A program made the position numbers and the translations under genes. Below, one piece after another: positions 1 through 12,143 of a DNA stretch of 64,000 nucleotides. Under the pieces are notes generated by a model, which did no database searches, had not been told where the DNA came from, and saw only the letters and a list, made by a program, of their open reading frames with translations. The DNA lies in assembly GCA_022225965.2 (NCBI GenBank), contig JAKJXP020000041.1:186001-250000 (forward strand). The letters run 5' to 3'. The stretch's first letter is position 1. Each line of letters opens with the position of its first letter. This DNA comes from Diatrype stigma. Lineage: Eukaryota; Ascomycota; Sordariomycetes; Xylariales; Diatrypaceae.

Positions 1-1013
1 TTCTGGTAGGCTTCGCGCCAGCGCCAGATTGTCGCCTGGCTGCTCGAGTATGTATTTCCATCCATGCCGACGACAGAATCCGCGGCGTTGCTGAATACTT
101 GGCCCCCCATGGTCACAGGGGTGTAGCGGCCGCCCCATCCACCGTACTCCGGGTGTTCGGGGACGTTCAGTCCGTTCTGCATGTTGAAGAGCATAGTTGG
201 CGTGTCCCCTTCCATCGTATAGACCACATCAGGATATTCTTCTCCCAGGGGTCCAATCTGAATCATCTCGGCAAGCCACTCGTTGGAAACCAGGGACGGA
301 TCGGGGCCACCCTCTGGCGACGTCGAGGCGATGCCTAGCCAGCTGGCTTGGTTGTACTGATTCCAGCCGTGAACAGAGACAATATACCGCAAATTCGGAA
401 ACTCGGTGCGGATCCATTGGCCCGAGTTGTCCTGATCAGAGATGGTGTAGACGCTAACTCGTGAGACAAATTCGGTGAGGTCCTGAGCATTTCTTGTCTT
501 CCGCACATGCCATAATGCTTCGGCTAGTGTGTTGACGCCGCCCCATGCCTGCACATAGAGACGACTTTGAGAAGAATCGACTGCGTCGATGAGTAGCTTT
601 GCTCCATCAGAAATCTGGCCACCGGCTTCAAGTGCATCGATGGCGAAGAGCCCGTACGTCTTAGGACCACTCTTAATGCGAGGTATCAGGTAGCTGGCCG
701 GGGGGAACTCGCCATCGGTATGGGTTTGTAGATTTGGACGGACTGTCTCGTATTTGTTCACGATAGTCTTTAGTGCTTCCGGTGCAGTCGTTGAATTGAG
801 CCACCAGGAAGTGACGGCGACAACGCCTTCAATGGAAAACATGTCTGAATGGGCGAGTAGACGGACGAAGGACATGCTGTCATCTGGTTCATTGGTAATA
901 TCGGAGAGTACGAATATACGGCTTTTGTCTTCCACTACCGAACATGGTTTCGTGGTAGCTGTTACCACTGATACCGCCAAGACAGCAGTCAATGGCCATA
1001 GTGTCAGCTTCAT
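1..1013 (-). CDS. Secreted DUF1593 / Sde182-type protein (3' part beyond window)
   Basis: The frame opens at an ATG at 1013 and stays open to base 1, giving at least 337 residues; the C-terminus lies outside. Residues 1-19 (MKLTLWPLTAVLAVSVVTA) form a signal peptide. The following RIFVLSDITNEPDDSMSFVR with the Asp-Asp pair, and the later WRWREAYQ, resemble the DUF1593 family (cellulose-binding Sde182-like, nucleoside-hydrolase-like fold). I infer an extracellular role in plant polysaccharide use. The next gene on the same strand is a tandem GH43 enzyme, which fits a small carbohydrate-degradation neighbourhood. No intron is needed in the visible part. Family assignment is by recognised motifs only; the substrate is unknown. 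Confidence 0.75.
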   Translation of the reverse strand, partial: MKLTLWPLTAVLAVSVVTATTKPCSVVEDKSRIFVLSDITNEPDDSMSFVRLLAHSDMFSIEGVVAVTSWWLNSTTAPEALKTIVNKYETVRPNLQTHTDGEFPPASYLIPRIKSGPKTYGLFAIDALEAGGQISDGAKLLIDAVDSSQSRLYVQAWGGVNTLAEALWHVRKTRNAQDLTEFVSRVSVYTISDQDNSGQWIRTEFPNLRYIVSVHGWNQYNQASWLGIASTSPEGGPDPSLVSNEWLAEMIQIGPLGEEYPDVVYTMEGDTPTMLFNMQNGLNVPEHPEYGGWGGRYTPVTMGGQVFSNAADSVVGMDGNTYSSSQATIWRWREAYQ

Positions 1014-1948
1014 GGTTGATGAAGTGAGGTTTCCATCCAAGCCAAAAACGACGTTGGATCTTGAAGTATTAGTAGCAACCTCGATATTATCGGGCTGAGA
1101 AGCCCCGAGGTTTAAATATCTCAGTCTCCCGCTACCAGTCTCCAACTCAGTTCGTCACTAACATATCGCTAGCTCACCATGGACCCGGATTTCGAATAGT
1201 TCTCCATTTCAACCCCACACCCAATGCTGCCCACTAGCCATAAACTAGGTAAATAGCAGTTGGGTAAAGATCTTGAACGGGTAATGAAGGACGTTTTGCG
1301 GGGATATGATCCAGCCTAGCACCCCGGTAGTTCACGACATCGCGACTACCAGGTGATCGAGCGCCAAGCCCGGTGTCCGAACGGCTGTATCTAATGATGG
1401 AATTTCGGGGCTTTATTAGTTTATGGGTAGCTAAGGTTTGACCTACGTAGAGGTTTCTGATGTGCAAAATTCGGGGAACTTCGTGCCCGGAGTGATAGAT
1501 CAGCTGGTAGATCAGCTGGTAGATAAAAGGAAGAAAGAAAGGAAGTAGAATAGCGATCGATCTATGGAAGCTATATGCGAGAAAACGGCTCCTTATGACT
1601 ATAGCCATAGACCCTTTCTCTAGTAGAAAATAGGGGCGAAAGTGGACCCCATAAACCCTGTGGAGGGTGTTGTTCACCCTGTCTCTACGGGTCAGATTTG
1701 CTGATGAGGTAGCTGACAGGCAGGCTTATGATGACGATCAGAGCTCATAGATTAGGTCAGCTGAAGACTAGATCATTATATTGTAGTCGGAAGAAGTGTG
1801 GTGTTCGAACTGTTATGTTCTGACCGCTTATTTGGTGGTATACTTCCACAACCATGTTAACGAAAATTTCCATTTGATTGCAGATTTAACTACATAAGCT
1901 GAATGAGCAATAAGCATAGCTTGAAGCTATGAGGTAAGCCCTCGCTTG
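1014..1948. other. Intergenic spacer
   Basis: This holds the upstream region of the DUF1593 gene and the 3' flank of the GH43 gene. A 12-bp unit (AGATCAGCTGGT) occurs twice in tandem near 1497-1524. A 147-codon reading frame on the minus strand (1234-1677) has no ATG start and no recognisable domain. I see no gene. Confidence 0.5.
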
Positions 1949-4263
1949 TTAACCTAGTCTCGTCGGAACCCGCTGTGGCAACACGCCCTCACGTGTCGGC
2001 AACACCACTTCCATCAACCCCGTTGTAGAGTCGAAGGACAGACGGTCAATGGCTGTCTCGCGCATGGTGCCATTTCCATCCGGAATCGCAAACCGATGGT
2101 ACGCGATGTACCAGTCGTCCGTGCCGGGGACGTTGATGACCGAGTCGTGACCTGTACCTAGAATCCCCTGCGAGGCATCTTTCTGCAGGATGACTCCCTG
2201 GTACGTGAACGGTCCGAGAGCGGTCTCCGAAGTCGCGTAGCCCACGCGATAGTTCTCTGACCTGGTGTCGTCGATGGAGTATGTCAGGTGGTAGAGTCCT
2301 TGGCGGTAGTTGATGAACAGGCCCTCCCGGAAATCGACCAAGCCCTCTAGCTGCCCAAGCGTCTCCCACTTGATGGAAACCATGTTATCGCCCAGCTCAG
2401 CAACAAGTGGTACGCCATTTCCCCAGTACAGATAATACGTTCCACTCGCCGGGTCTTGGAAGACGACAGGGTCAATCGCTTGGTTAGTGGTTATTGCCTC
2501 GTTGTTGAGGATCATCGCGGTCGGCTCTGCCGTAAACGGTCCCTCGGGTGAGTCGGCGTAAGCCACGCCGATTGTTTTGCGATCGTACTCTGGGTTGTTG
2601 CCGCTGAAGTAAAAGTAATACTTCCCCTCACGCTCGATGGCCGTTGGGGCCCATGCGTTGCCAGTAGCCCAGGGAACATTTCCGTTCTCGCCATCGAGTG
2701 TCAGGAACGGCTTATCCGCCCTTGTCCAATGTACTAGGTCATCCTGTGATTGAGAATTCGTATCAGCATCCTTGTAGCTAGAAGTAAATGTGAAGCGATG
2801 AAAAAGCTTACCGATTTCCAGACATAGAACTGGGTGCCGCCCCAGTCCGGAATCCCATCAGTGGTCGCGTAGATGTAATACGTCTCGCCGAACACTGCGA
2901 TGTTCGGATCGGCATAAAACCCCGGCAAGGCCGGACTGTCGCGTGGTGCGAGGCGGGTGCTCGCTCTTCGGGCTGTAGTAGCCGTGTTTTGTGTCAGGGA
3001 GGAAACCTCCGCGGCGGTAATCGGAATGACCGTGCCATGTCGAGGGCTCGTGGGCAAACTGAACGACGACGAGACTTTCCAGCTGGGGTTGGCGATGTCC
3101 GCTGTTTCCAGGGGGATGTATCCACGACTAGTGTACTCATCGACAAAGAGGTAGTACTTGTCACCGTTGGCATCTCCCGGGTTGGACTTGAAAGTGGTTG
3201 GACCCTCCACGGCGCTCGTCCCAGCATTCTTGCCAATGCATTTGGCGATCTGCTTCCACGAACCCAAAGAGGCTGTGAGGGATGACGAGCTTTCCTGGAT
3301 GATGTCTGTGCACCCGGTACTAGCCCCCCCTTCGTCCTTGGTGAAACGGTAATACACATCGCCGGCCTTGATGACTGTAGAGTCGATCCGTGACACTCCG
3401 GAGTCTTGCCAGATTTGCGCCTCGCTGAAGGTGACGAAATCTCTGGTCGTGGCGTACATCATGCGATGGTAAGTCGACCCCGTGTGGTTGGGGTCGTTGG
3501 TCGAATACAGAGACGATGCCCAGAACACTACGTATTCTCCAAGGTCCTCGTCGTAATAAGCCTCTGGCGCCCAGGTGTTTCCGGCGGTCGCGGGGGAGAC
3601 CAAGACGTGCCGCTGCGCTGACCAGGTATGCAAGTCCTCGCTCTCCCACACTTCGATGTAGCGACTACCAGACCTAACCGAGTCGCCCCAGGACGTGCCA
3701 CTGCCAATTGACAGGTCGGTTGCGATAAGAAAGAACCTATCGCCTTCATGGGACCTCATGATGAAGGGATCGCGGAGCCCTTTGGTACCCTGTGTCGATG
3801 TCAAAACTGGCTGTCCCCCATTCAGCTCCTGCCACTGCAATGCGTTGTTGCCGTTGCTAGAGGCGAAGTATATCTTCTCCCCAGCAATCGAGTCGCCTGT
3901 GAAGTATGCGAAGGCGTAACCCTCGAAAGGATCAAGTACAGCTGCTTTCCTAACTGTGGCAGTCAGGTTCCGGCTCAATGCTGTCCCGCCGCTGTCAACG
4001 GATGCAGTCAACGTTATCTCCTGGTCATTTGATGACGGGCGATGCACCACACCGTCGGATCCTATCGCGGACGGATCACTGCTGGTCCATGTGATGGACA
4101 ACCCATCCACCTCCTGTGGCAAGTGAAGGTTGCCTCGGACATTGTCGACGTTTGTCACGGTCACAGAAGATAGCGCTGCTGAGACCTGTTCTGCATCCCT
4201 AGGGATCGAGCGGCCGCAAACCAACGCAGCGCATATGGCAATCGACAAGAGAAACCGGGCCAT
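1949..4263 (-). CDS. Secreted glycoside hydrolase family 43 protein with two catalytic domains
   Basis: Two exons, 4263..2812 and 2743..1949, are joined by a 68-nt intron (GTAAGC...CACAG), giving 748 residues. Residues 1-17 are a signal peptide. Residues about 25-107 resemble an atrophied bacterial Ig-like domain (ITWTSSDPSAIG, then VHRPSSNDQEITLTA). A first GH43 five-blade propeller follows (FAYFTGD, GLRDPFIMR, NTWAPEAYYDEDLGEYVVFWAS). A second begins near PGFYADPNIAVFGETYYIYATTD and continues with GNAWAPTAIEREGKYYFYFSG and GTGHDSVINVPGTDDWYIAYHR. GH43 enzymes are inverting arabinanases, arabinofuranosidases or xylosidases; the exact specificity cannot be read here. The intron was chosen because it restores the WKSDDLVHWTR strand of the second propeller. 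Confidence 0.85.
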
Positions 4264-5822
4264 TATGAGCGACCTGTGCCGAACCCAAATCCAGAGATGG
4301 TTTAAGGGAAGTCATCGTCGTAGAACTCCAAACTCTCTTCGATATATAGGTGTATAGGTTGGGTATATGTGGATAATTTCGCCGTATAAGCGACAAGTTA
4401 ACTACGCGCCCGCGGGCCACTCGGTACAGAAGCATGCGAAAGCACTCCTATTATAGGCTCTTGTCCGTTTGGGCCGCGTCGTATTGAACCACATGACTTG
4501 TCCTTAGCAGTGCCGAGAGCGATCTGCATTCAGTAATGCGGTATGGTCAACCCGTTACCCGATCGAATGGCATCGATGGCCGTTCGCGGGAGTGGATCGT
4601 AAACCTGCTTTGCTCATCCCGCATTTGCATGGGCGACCCCGGATCTCTCCGGATTCTTCTACCCCATAAGTTCTAGGGTCGGAAACCCCACAGACTAAGT
4701 ATCTATAGAGTCTAGACCACTTGAATCTGTGGAGTTGTTGTCGTTGGAAACCAGGATTGCTAGGCTGAATGGACCTACAACGTCGCAGTATTATACGATG
4801 CCGCCTGTTATGGCAGAATCTTGATCTTTACCCGTAATTGTGAGAGCACCAAGCAGCCCGGGCACTGCTTCCAAGATCGTGACAACTTCATTCCGTCGAA
4901 TTCGGGTTGGGTCTCATACTAATGGTAGACTAGTCGAGGCAATTGGGCTCCCGGCCTGCTGCATAGCCATCTCAACTACCTAGTCTTTCAAGACATTGAA
5001 GACATCAGATTAGGTACTTATGTAAGTAGTACTATAGCCACTTTCCCGGATATGCTTAAGTGACTCTGCAACATTCGATGTGCCCTCAGGTTACCATGCG
5101 TTTTGTCTGTCTCCTATTTGAGCGGTTACCCTACATTAAGTTGACTTAAGACAACTAACTGGACCGACCATGGCTACCGATCCAACAACGAACACGGATG
5201 GGTGCCGCTTTCGATCGAGATTGACACTAAAGTGAAGTAAATCTGACGAATCTTCCGATAGGTCGCACACTTCACAGTATGCTCATCTGTTTGCATAGCT
5301 GCCACTCTTGGGCGTTTGAAACAGAGTGGGTAGAGAGAAAAATATGGAACTAAAACTTGGATAGGTCATTCGACAGCTTTGTGATTTACCTTGTTGAGTG
5401 GTTTTGGGGCATGACCGGCCCACTCATCGGGTTTACGCGGCCGTCAACACCGAACCTGGGATGTGATCTTGCCGGACAGGTCTTCGGGTGATCAGCGTGG
5501 TCCCGAGGTCCAATCATTTCAATTGTGTGTGAAGGTACACGTGAAGTTATTTATTTCATTTCCCACATTATCAACATAATTCCGTCATGAAGCCATCTTT
5601 TTATCAGTTAGACATTAGTTACTAGTATGCAAGCATTCGTCGCATGAACATGCGATCCCTTAAAATCGTCAACATCGTCAAGTCTTATAGTGGAAGCCAA
5701 TCACAGTAGATAGAAGCCAACCACCCAACTCCGATCCTGTCTCCGATGCTCTCTCTGCCTCTTCTGTGCCTGAACGGCCCGCTCCGACTCGGTTAAAATG
5801 CGAACTGATTGTCGCTTCGCAA
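4264..5822. other. Intergenic spacer
   Basis: About 1.6 kb between the GH43 start and the 3' end of the PAP2 gene. The sequence is comparatively AT-rich. A CACGTG hexamer lies at about 5538-5543, but no phosphate gene is adjacent. I see no credible reading frame or RNA gene. Confidence 0.45.
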
Positions 5823-7105
5823 TCAAACCATCTCATCGCCTCTCCTAGGAGCGCTACCAGCACCGGCACCACCGATAGGCTTACGCGGGTGCGTCACGCC
5901 GCCCCCAGTACCAGTGCCGACACCAGAGCCGCCGACGCCGTTATTCGCGGCCCCCGCGTGGTGGGGGCCAGCACCACCGCCGTAGTGCTCGGTGGGGTGG
6001 ATGCCCCAGCCGACGCGGCGGGTCCAGACGGCCTCCTCGAGCTCCATGCCGCCGAGGGCGTAGGTGGAGGCGTTGGTGCGGTTGAGGGGGATGTGGTTGA
6101 AGCGCCAGTCCCAGACGGCGGCGTAGACCATGCGGTAGGCCGAGAAGGCCATGACGGTGCCGATGACGGCGCCGGCGAGCACGTCCCACCAGTGGTGGTA
6201 CTCGTCGATGGTGAGGGCGCCGGCGATGAGCGTGGCGCCGAGGATGGGCGCGTAGATCAGCACCAGCTTCCACATGGCCGGGTGGTAGTTGGAGAAGACC
6301 TTGAGCTTCGCGTTCAGGTACAGGTACAGGTAGACGAAGCCGGCGAAGGCGGCGGTGGAGTGGCCCGAGGGGAACGACTCGAGCGAGTCGTTGATCTCGT
6401 TCTGGTCGCCCGTGCAGATCTCGCTCGTGTAGTACAGCTGCTTGAACCCGGCGGCGTTGTAGGGCGCGCCCACGTCGGTGGGCCCGTTGCTGGCCCGGCT
6501 GATGTCGGGCTTGCAGACGTCGAGGAAGTGCGGGCGCAGCCCGCCGATCAGGCACTTGAGGAACACCTGGAAGACGGCCGCCGTGATGAGCGAGTACAGC
6601 AGGCCCAGGATGCCGTTGTTGACGTCCCAGAATGACCGCACGCGGATCTGCATCAGCAGGATCACGCAGATCGGGACCATGGCCGCCAGGAACGCCGCCA
6701 GCCAGATCGGGATGATCTCCTTGCGCAGCGGGTAGCCGAACTCCGGGTACACGATCTCCCCGTCGGAGAAGGTGACGGGGAACGAGCGGGTCGGTGCTGG
6801 AGGTGCTTCGTAGACCTATATACCATTGACAAGATGTCCGTCAGCGAACTACTGCGAAACTAGGGATTGGATGATGGTGCAAGTTGAAGGCGGTCACTTA
6901 CTGCGAGGCCTAGCACTCCCATGAGAACCATGGTCAGTATGTCCCCCCAGGTATGCTTCAGCCATTGGCCGAAGGGCGGCTTGTGCATCATGGTATACGT
7001 CGCAGGCGTGTATTCGCGATTACGCCTCCGCGATGAGTGTCCATTGGATGCAGCCGCAGCAGGTGCTGCCTGGTTAGGATTCTTTTCGCGGTTGAAGAAA
7101 CGCAT
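5823..7105 (-). CDS. PAP2-family lipid phosphatase (DPP1/LPP-like)
   Basis: Exon 1 is 7105..6902 and exon 2 is 6815..5823, joined by an 86-nt intron with a consensus GTAAGT donor, giving 398 residues. The join yields GLAVYEAPPAPTRSF, typical of fungal members. Several hydrophobic segments are visible (LTMVLMGVLGLA, IWLAAFLAAMVPICVILLM and later ones). Phosphatase motif 1 is KCLIGGLRP (about residues 155-163), motif 2 is FPSGH (217-220 for PSGH), and motif 3 is EYHHWWD with its catalytic His and the Asp near 279. Motif 3 lacks the canonical Ser-Arg pair. The C-terminal tail is rich in Gly, Ala and His. The family dephosphorylates diacylglycerol pyrophosphate or phosphatidate in membranes. This is probably a housekeeping gene. 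Confidence 0.9.
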
Positions 7106-8973
7106 GTTGTCGGTGATAGGCCACGCTTATCAGATGGGATGGTACCTATTGTCGACCTTGGGCAGCGTCCGTGTCAGGTACGGTTACAGAGTACGGGGGG
7201 TGGTGACGGTGAAGACCAGACACCAGGCCTCGCTTGTCGGCTGCGAGAGGGATAGCGTGGTCGTAGGGGGTGAGTATGGAGGTAGGGAGCAGAGAACATG
7301 AGGTAGGTCAGTGAAGAGGGACGCAAGGGGGTTTATTTTAATATATCCTTCGAAGCACCTATGAACCTACAATACACAAAACAAGCAAACGATGATGGCA
7401 TTGCACCACGTCACCTAGAGCAAATACAAACCTACCCTGCCTACATACAAACCTACTTACCCAGGTACCATAGAAAGCGTTTCATGCAACGCCTGGACGG
7501 CTGGCTGAGCGCTGAACATCCTGCATCCCTCTCGATATTGGGTTGTGGAAGTGTTACCGGACCTCACGTTTGCGTCATACATATCGTTTTTTGCTGCACT
7601 AGAGCATCATCACTCGGAAGGACCCAGGTAGGGTCTTAACTGAATACGACAGCTGGACCAGTGAAAAGGGGTTTAGAACGGCATTTCCATTCCGATCATT
7701 CTGGCGTTTGGCGGTGCACTGCTACTACACAGGCTGAATACTGGTTAGTTGGTGTAAGTGTTTGTTCTGAAACTCCCGGGGTGTAATAGCTCAATAGGTG
7801 CTAATGTACGAAAGTCCCGACGTCATTCAGCCCTAGAAACTTGGCAGACTTGGCAACGGCTTGACGTGAGTGGATCGCCAACGGCCATACAGCGCGGTAG
7901 CAACCGACGGAAAACGGCAAGTAGTTACTGAAGCGGTTAAAGTGTTCAAGTAATGATAAGCCATGCGACGGCAGCAATTGGTTGCATGATCTCCATAGTC
8001 TAGCAGAACTGTCCGTCATGGACCTTCAGCTCTAAAAAAACAGCTTACCTATCGCCTATGTAGGTCGGTAGTTACGATCTTGCTAAGAAACCAAGATATG
8101 CAGTCCCTTTGCCAAATCCCAGTCTAAGCGTTTCAAAGAAGGTATTATCAGGTCACAATGTTCCAATAGCTTGATGCCTTCGTATATCGGCCATGCAATA
8201 CCTATAATTTCGGAGTATCACCTACCCAGCTTTTGCGCCTATCAAGTGGCCCGTTATGGTCTATCCAGCTCAGCTTCAAATGCTGTACAGTTCACCACAT
8301 ACAGGGCTCCCTCCTATGTTCCTCATACCCCTGGCGCAAGAGTGTTCGACCTGCCTTAGCAAATGAGGAGTTTCATATGTTTCCCGTTGTGAGTGGGCTT
8401 AGGTCACCATACAGTATAAGCCCAAGTATGGGACAGTTATGTAGGCTTGAGATATACGACAGTAGTGCGCGTTGGGGGCACTTGGGGACATACTTCAGTA
8501 CCTAGGCAGTTGGATAATCACGAAGTTCAACCTCCCGAAGGGCGATAATTTGCTAGTTGTCTGAGACATTGGTACTCTAGGGGAGGTTACTTATATAGCT
8601 CCCATAGAGAAACCCCAATGTTGATGGAGTCCCATCCACGTCGCTGCGTTTGAAAAACAGCATGTACGCTTTTACCTTGCTGAACGAACCCCCGAGACAC
8701 CTAACTCACAAAGCCACTGTCACCAGTCATATTGATAGCACCGCGCAATTCGAGGAATCCCAAGGGTGATCAACCCGGGCTGCACGCGTGAGCATTGCCA
8801 AGGTTTGCTGAAGCATGAAATGTAGAGATAGACGGGGAATAATATAACAACCTAGGAATCGATGTATTTCACCTCCTATAGTTACTAAACCCGTAAGCCG
8901 AACGCCACGCGATGCCATAAACCCGCCCTGCCATCTAGCCCTTTTGATACGCATCCAATCGTCATCCCATCAA
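7106..8973. other. Intergenic spacer
   Basis: About 1.9 kb between the PAP2 start and the SRP54 stop. The first part is the probable PAP2 promoter and 5' UTR. The rest contains only short frames without domains. No RNA gene or repeat was recognised. Confidence 0.45.
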
Positions 8974-10632
8974 TTACCTCCTCCCACCCCGGCCTCCACC
9001 CCCACCTCCGCCCATCATACCGCCCATGCCCATGCTCTCCATCATGCGCGCCATATCCGGCATGCCGCCGGGGAGGCCGCCGCCTCCGCCGCCGCCACCG
9101 AACATCTTGGCAAGACTCGCCATGTCGGGCATGCCGCCGGCCCCGCCGGCCCCGCCGCCGCCCATGCTCTGCAGGCGCTTCTGCATGGCGGCCAGCTGCT
9201 GGTTCTTGTTGGCGCCGCCCATGGCCTGCTGGGCGCGCTGCATGTTCTTCATGGAGCCGCCCATCTTCTTGGCCATGCCGGCCATCATGCGCTGCTGGGT
9301 GAGCAGGTCCTCGACCTCGCGGACGCTGACGCCGCTGCCGCGCGCCACGCGCGTCATGCGCGTCGGCTGGTCGACGAACAGCTTGCCGTCGCAGTCCAGC
9401 TCCTTCTCCGTCATGCTGTCCGTGATGTAGATCATGCGCTTCAGCCGCGCGCTGGACTCGTCGTCGTCCATGCCCGCCATCCCCGGGAGGTTGGCCATGC
9501 CCGGGATCATCCCCGCCATCTTGGACAGGGGCCCCATCTTCATGATGTTGCTGAGCTGGTCCCGCAGGTCCCGCACCGTGAAGATGCCCTCGGTGATGTG
9601 CTTGATCGTCTCCTTCTGGTCCAGCTTCAGCGACTGCACGTGCTCCACCAGCCCCGCCATGTCGCCCATTCCCAGCAGCTTGTTGACGAACTGCTGCGGC
9701 GCGAACCGCTCCAGGTCCAGCATGTGCTCGCCCGTGCCGATGAACACGATCGGTGTATGTGTCGCCGCGACGGCTGATATGGCGCCACCTCCGCTTGCGT
9801 GGCCATCGGTTTTCGTGATGATGATGGCTCCGAAGTCGGCCGCCTCCTTGAACGCCTTGGCCTGGGCTTCGGCTTGCTGGCCTATCGATGCATCGAGAAC
9901 CATGATGGTCTCATCCGGCTTGACCGCATCCTGGATGTCCATCATCTCTTGGAATAGAGCTGATTCTTGCCGGTGGCGACCAGAGGTATCGACGATGATG
10001 ACCTCGAACCTTTCTTTCTTGAACTTGTCCACGCCCTCCTTCGCTACTTTGGCTGGATCCGTCTCGGTCAGGGAGCCGTAGTACGGGATCTTGGCTTTGG
10101 TCGCATTCTGCTTCAGTTGGTCGAAGGCACCTGCTCGGAAGGTATCGGCGCAAACAAGACACGCCCTGAACCCTCTTGCCTGATAATGTCGCGCAAGCTT
10201 CGTACACGTCGTCGTTTTCCCGGCACCCTGCAGACCAACAAACATGATCACGTTCGCCTTGCCCTTCTTGGGCTTGAAAGGCTCGGCATGGGGGTCGACG
10301 AGCTTGACGAGTTCGTCGAAGACAGCCTTCTGGATTATGCGCTTCTTGTTGACGCTGGGCGGGAGGTCTTTGAAGTTGACGCTGCTACTGATCGAGTTCT
10401 TGAGCTTCCCCACTAATCGCACGTTGACGTCGGCTTCGAGTAGGGCACCGGAGATCTCGTTGAGCATTGCCTTGAAGGCCTGTGATACACATCTTGGTTA
10501 GTCGAAGGGGGGTGGATGCCGGGACCAGGCAGTGGTGGGGGAGGGATTGCCGACCTTCTCATCGAGGTTGGGTGCTCGCGTAACATCGTGCAAAGCGCCG
10601 CTGATGCGCCGCCCCAAATCTTGAAGAACCAT
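8974..10632 (-). CDS. SRP54: Signal recognition particle 54 kDa GTPase subunit
   Basis: Exon 1 is 10632..10555 and exon 2 is 10479..8974, with a 75-nt intron, giving 527 residues. Exon 1 supplies the conserved N-terminus [17 protein letters not shown]. The N domain is followed by the GTPase domain with P-loop [10 protein letters not shown] (about residue 108), the SRP-type motif [21 protein letters not shown] and [10 protein letters not shown]. The methionine-rich M domain follows and ends in a Gly/Met-rich tail ([14 protein letters not shown]) typical of fungi. The protein binds 7S RNA and signal peptides on ribosome-nascent chains and targets them to the ER. The donor GTCGGC is not ideal, but the frame and homology strongly support it. 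Confidence 0.96.
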
Positions 10633-11888
10633 AGTGCTGGAAAATGTAAATGGCTATCGAGCTGATGCAGGCCGAATATGAAACGGTGGGGATGTTGAGG
10701 ATGAGGTTAGATAGAGCTGGCTGTCTTCTCGACTTCGCAGTGGGATAGCTGGGATGCGGATAGACTGATAGCCTCGCCTGGGCTGATAGCGGAGATAATC
10801 CAAGGATGATTTAGGGTATAATCAGTGGGGTATGGGGTCGGTGCAGAGGAGCTACCTACATGTATGTATATAATACATGCTACCTGGTACGTACTATGGA
10901 CATAAACCGGGATAGTGCGTTCGTTACTCGCCCCGTAATATCTCGAGATCTCATGCTTACGATTTGATTGGTTGATTCTAAGAGAACCAACCATAACGGG
11001 CTGATTGGCCATTGCTCCTGACTTTCGATATCAATTCTTAAGGGTTTGGGACCCAGTCCTATGGAAGACCTGGAAAGCACTGAAGCATTAGCTATAGGGG
11101 TCTATAGTGCTGTACATAAAGTCGGGCAATTCATGCACTACGAAGTATAATCCTGGTTTACGTTGCAATCAATCAAACCAACTAGGGACTGATCCTGATG
11201 GAGTCAGGAGGTAACCTAGAATAGCTAGTTACAACTAGTTGTCGTTGCGGTTCTCCATGTTGCCTCCATGCAAACAACAAAATCCTGAGTTGCTAGGTGA
11301 AGACGCCTGTCAATTACGCTCGGATTGCTGTATCTCCTGAGGTCAGAGACAATTGCCTTATAACCGACTATCCTGGTTCTTCGGAGGAATGTCCCTGACC
11401 TCCGTTCGGCTTCGTTCGCCGTGACGGTCTCCATCACGATGGACTCAACATTGGAGCCCGGGGCCCCTATGGGAGCTAGCTCCCGTTCCTGTAACCTTGT
11501 CGATTAATACGTCGTACAGTATGGCAGGATCAGGATCCCCGTGAATCATGCGGTCTAGTAGAGTCTGAAGATTTTCCAGCAGAATGGTTGATGGCGGTAT
11601 GCACATACTGCTATGGTCCCTGCTGTAGGTCTGCGGCAAAGATCAATTGCAATCTTGATAGTCAATTCTCAGAAGGAGTGCTGTCATGCGACTTTTCAGA
11701 CTGAGGCTGCACAGCGTCTGTGGGTAAGGCAAGCCTGGCCAGGGTTGAACTATATAAGGCGCACCATGCCTCCTACAATACCCATTCTCTTGCGCTGTCT
11801 ACTCAAACAACAACTGCAACATTCCATCCTTGCATTGTCCTTTCTCGAATCCATACCCCACGGCAACGATCACCCTCCTACCGACACC
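10633..11888. other. Intergenic spacer with promoter of the small secreted gene
   Basis: This contains the SRP54 upstream region and, near its right end, a TATA element serving the small secreted protein gene. Short minus-strand frames at 10707-11437 have no recognisable domains. I see no other gene. Confidence 0.4.
11751..11758 (+). promoter_or_regulatory. Probable TATA box of small secreted protein gene
   Basis: TATATAAG lies about 130 bp upstream of the ATG at 11889. Its position argues for that ATG rather than the upstream in-frame ones. Confidence 0.5.
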
Positions 11889-12143
11889 ATGAAGCTCAGC
11901 GCCACTTTCAGTCTAATTGCTGCCCTCGCTGTTGGCTCTGCCTCAGCCAACTTTTGCCGTGATGGGGCATGCTGGAACGAGGGCGGCAGGATGTGGGGAT
12001 GTGCCAGCGGCGGCGTGTGCACTACCGGATGCGAAGTGTATATCGACAACGGCGGTGCCTCCGTAAGTAATTCATCTGATTACGTGTCTGACATAAGGCG
12101 TTTAAGGAAGTAGCTAATCGAGATGTAGGCGTCATGCTGGTAG
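11889..12143 (+). CDS. Small cysteine-rich secreted protein, 62 residues
   Basis: Exon 1 is 11889..12062 and exon 2 is 12129..12143, with a 66-nt intron (GTAAGT...GATGTAG), giving 62 residues. Residues 1-21 (MKLSATFSLIAALAVGSASAN) form a signal peptide. The mature part has six cysteines (NFC, GAC, WGC, GVC, TGC and a C-terminal SCW), enough for three disulfides. Exon 2 contributes only ASCW and the stop, and it completes the even cysteine count, which supports the join. Such proteins can be effectors, antimicrobial peptides or surface proteins. I do not recognise the family and assign no function. Confidence 0.6.

Noticed and set aside
1234..1677. 147-codon minus-strand frame
   Set aside because: Starts with GTG, includes the local tandem repeat and has no domain features.
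5538..5543. CACGTG near the PAP2 gene 3' end
   Set aside because: Not in a promoter of a phosphate-related gene and lacks the flanking GGG; likely chance.
5766..6635. Long plus-strand frame opposite the PAP2 gene
   Set aside because: It is the antisense of GC-rich coding sequence; its Val/Gly/Ala/Asp-biased composition shows no domain.
8944..10081. Plus-strand frames opposite SRP54
   Set aside because: Antisense shadows with His/Ala or Pro/Ser-biased composition and no domains.
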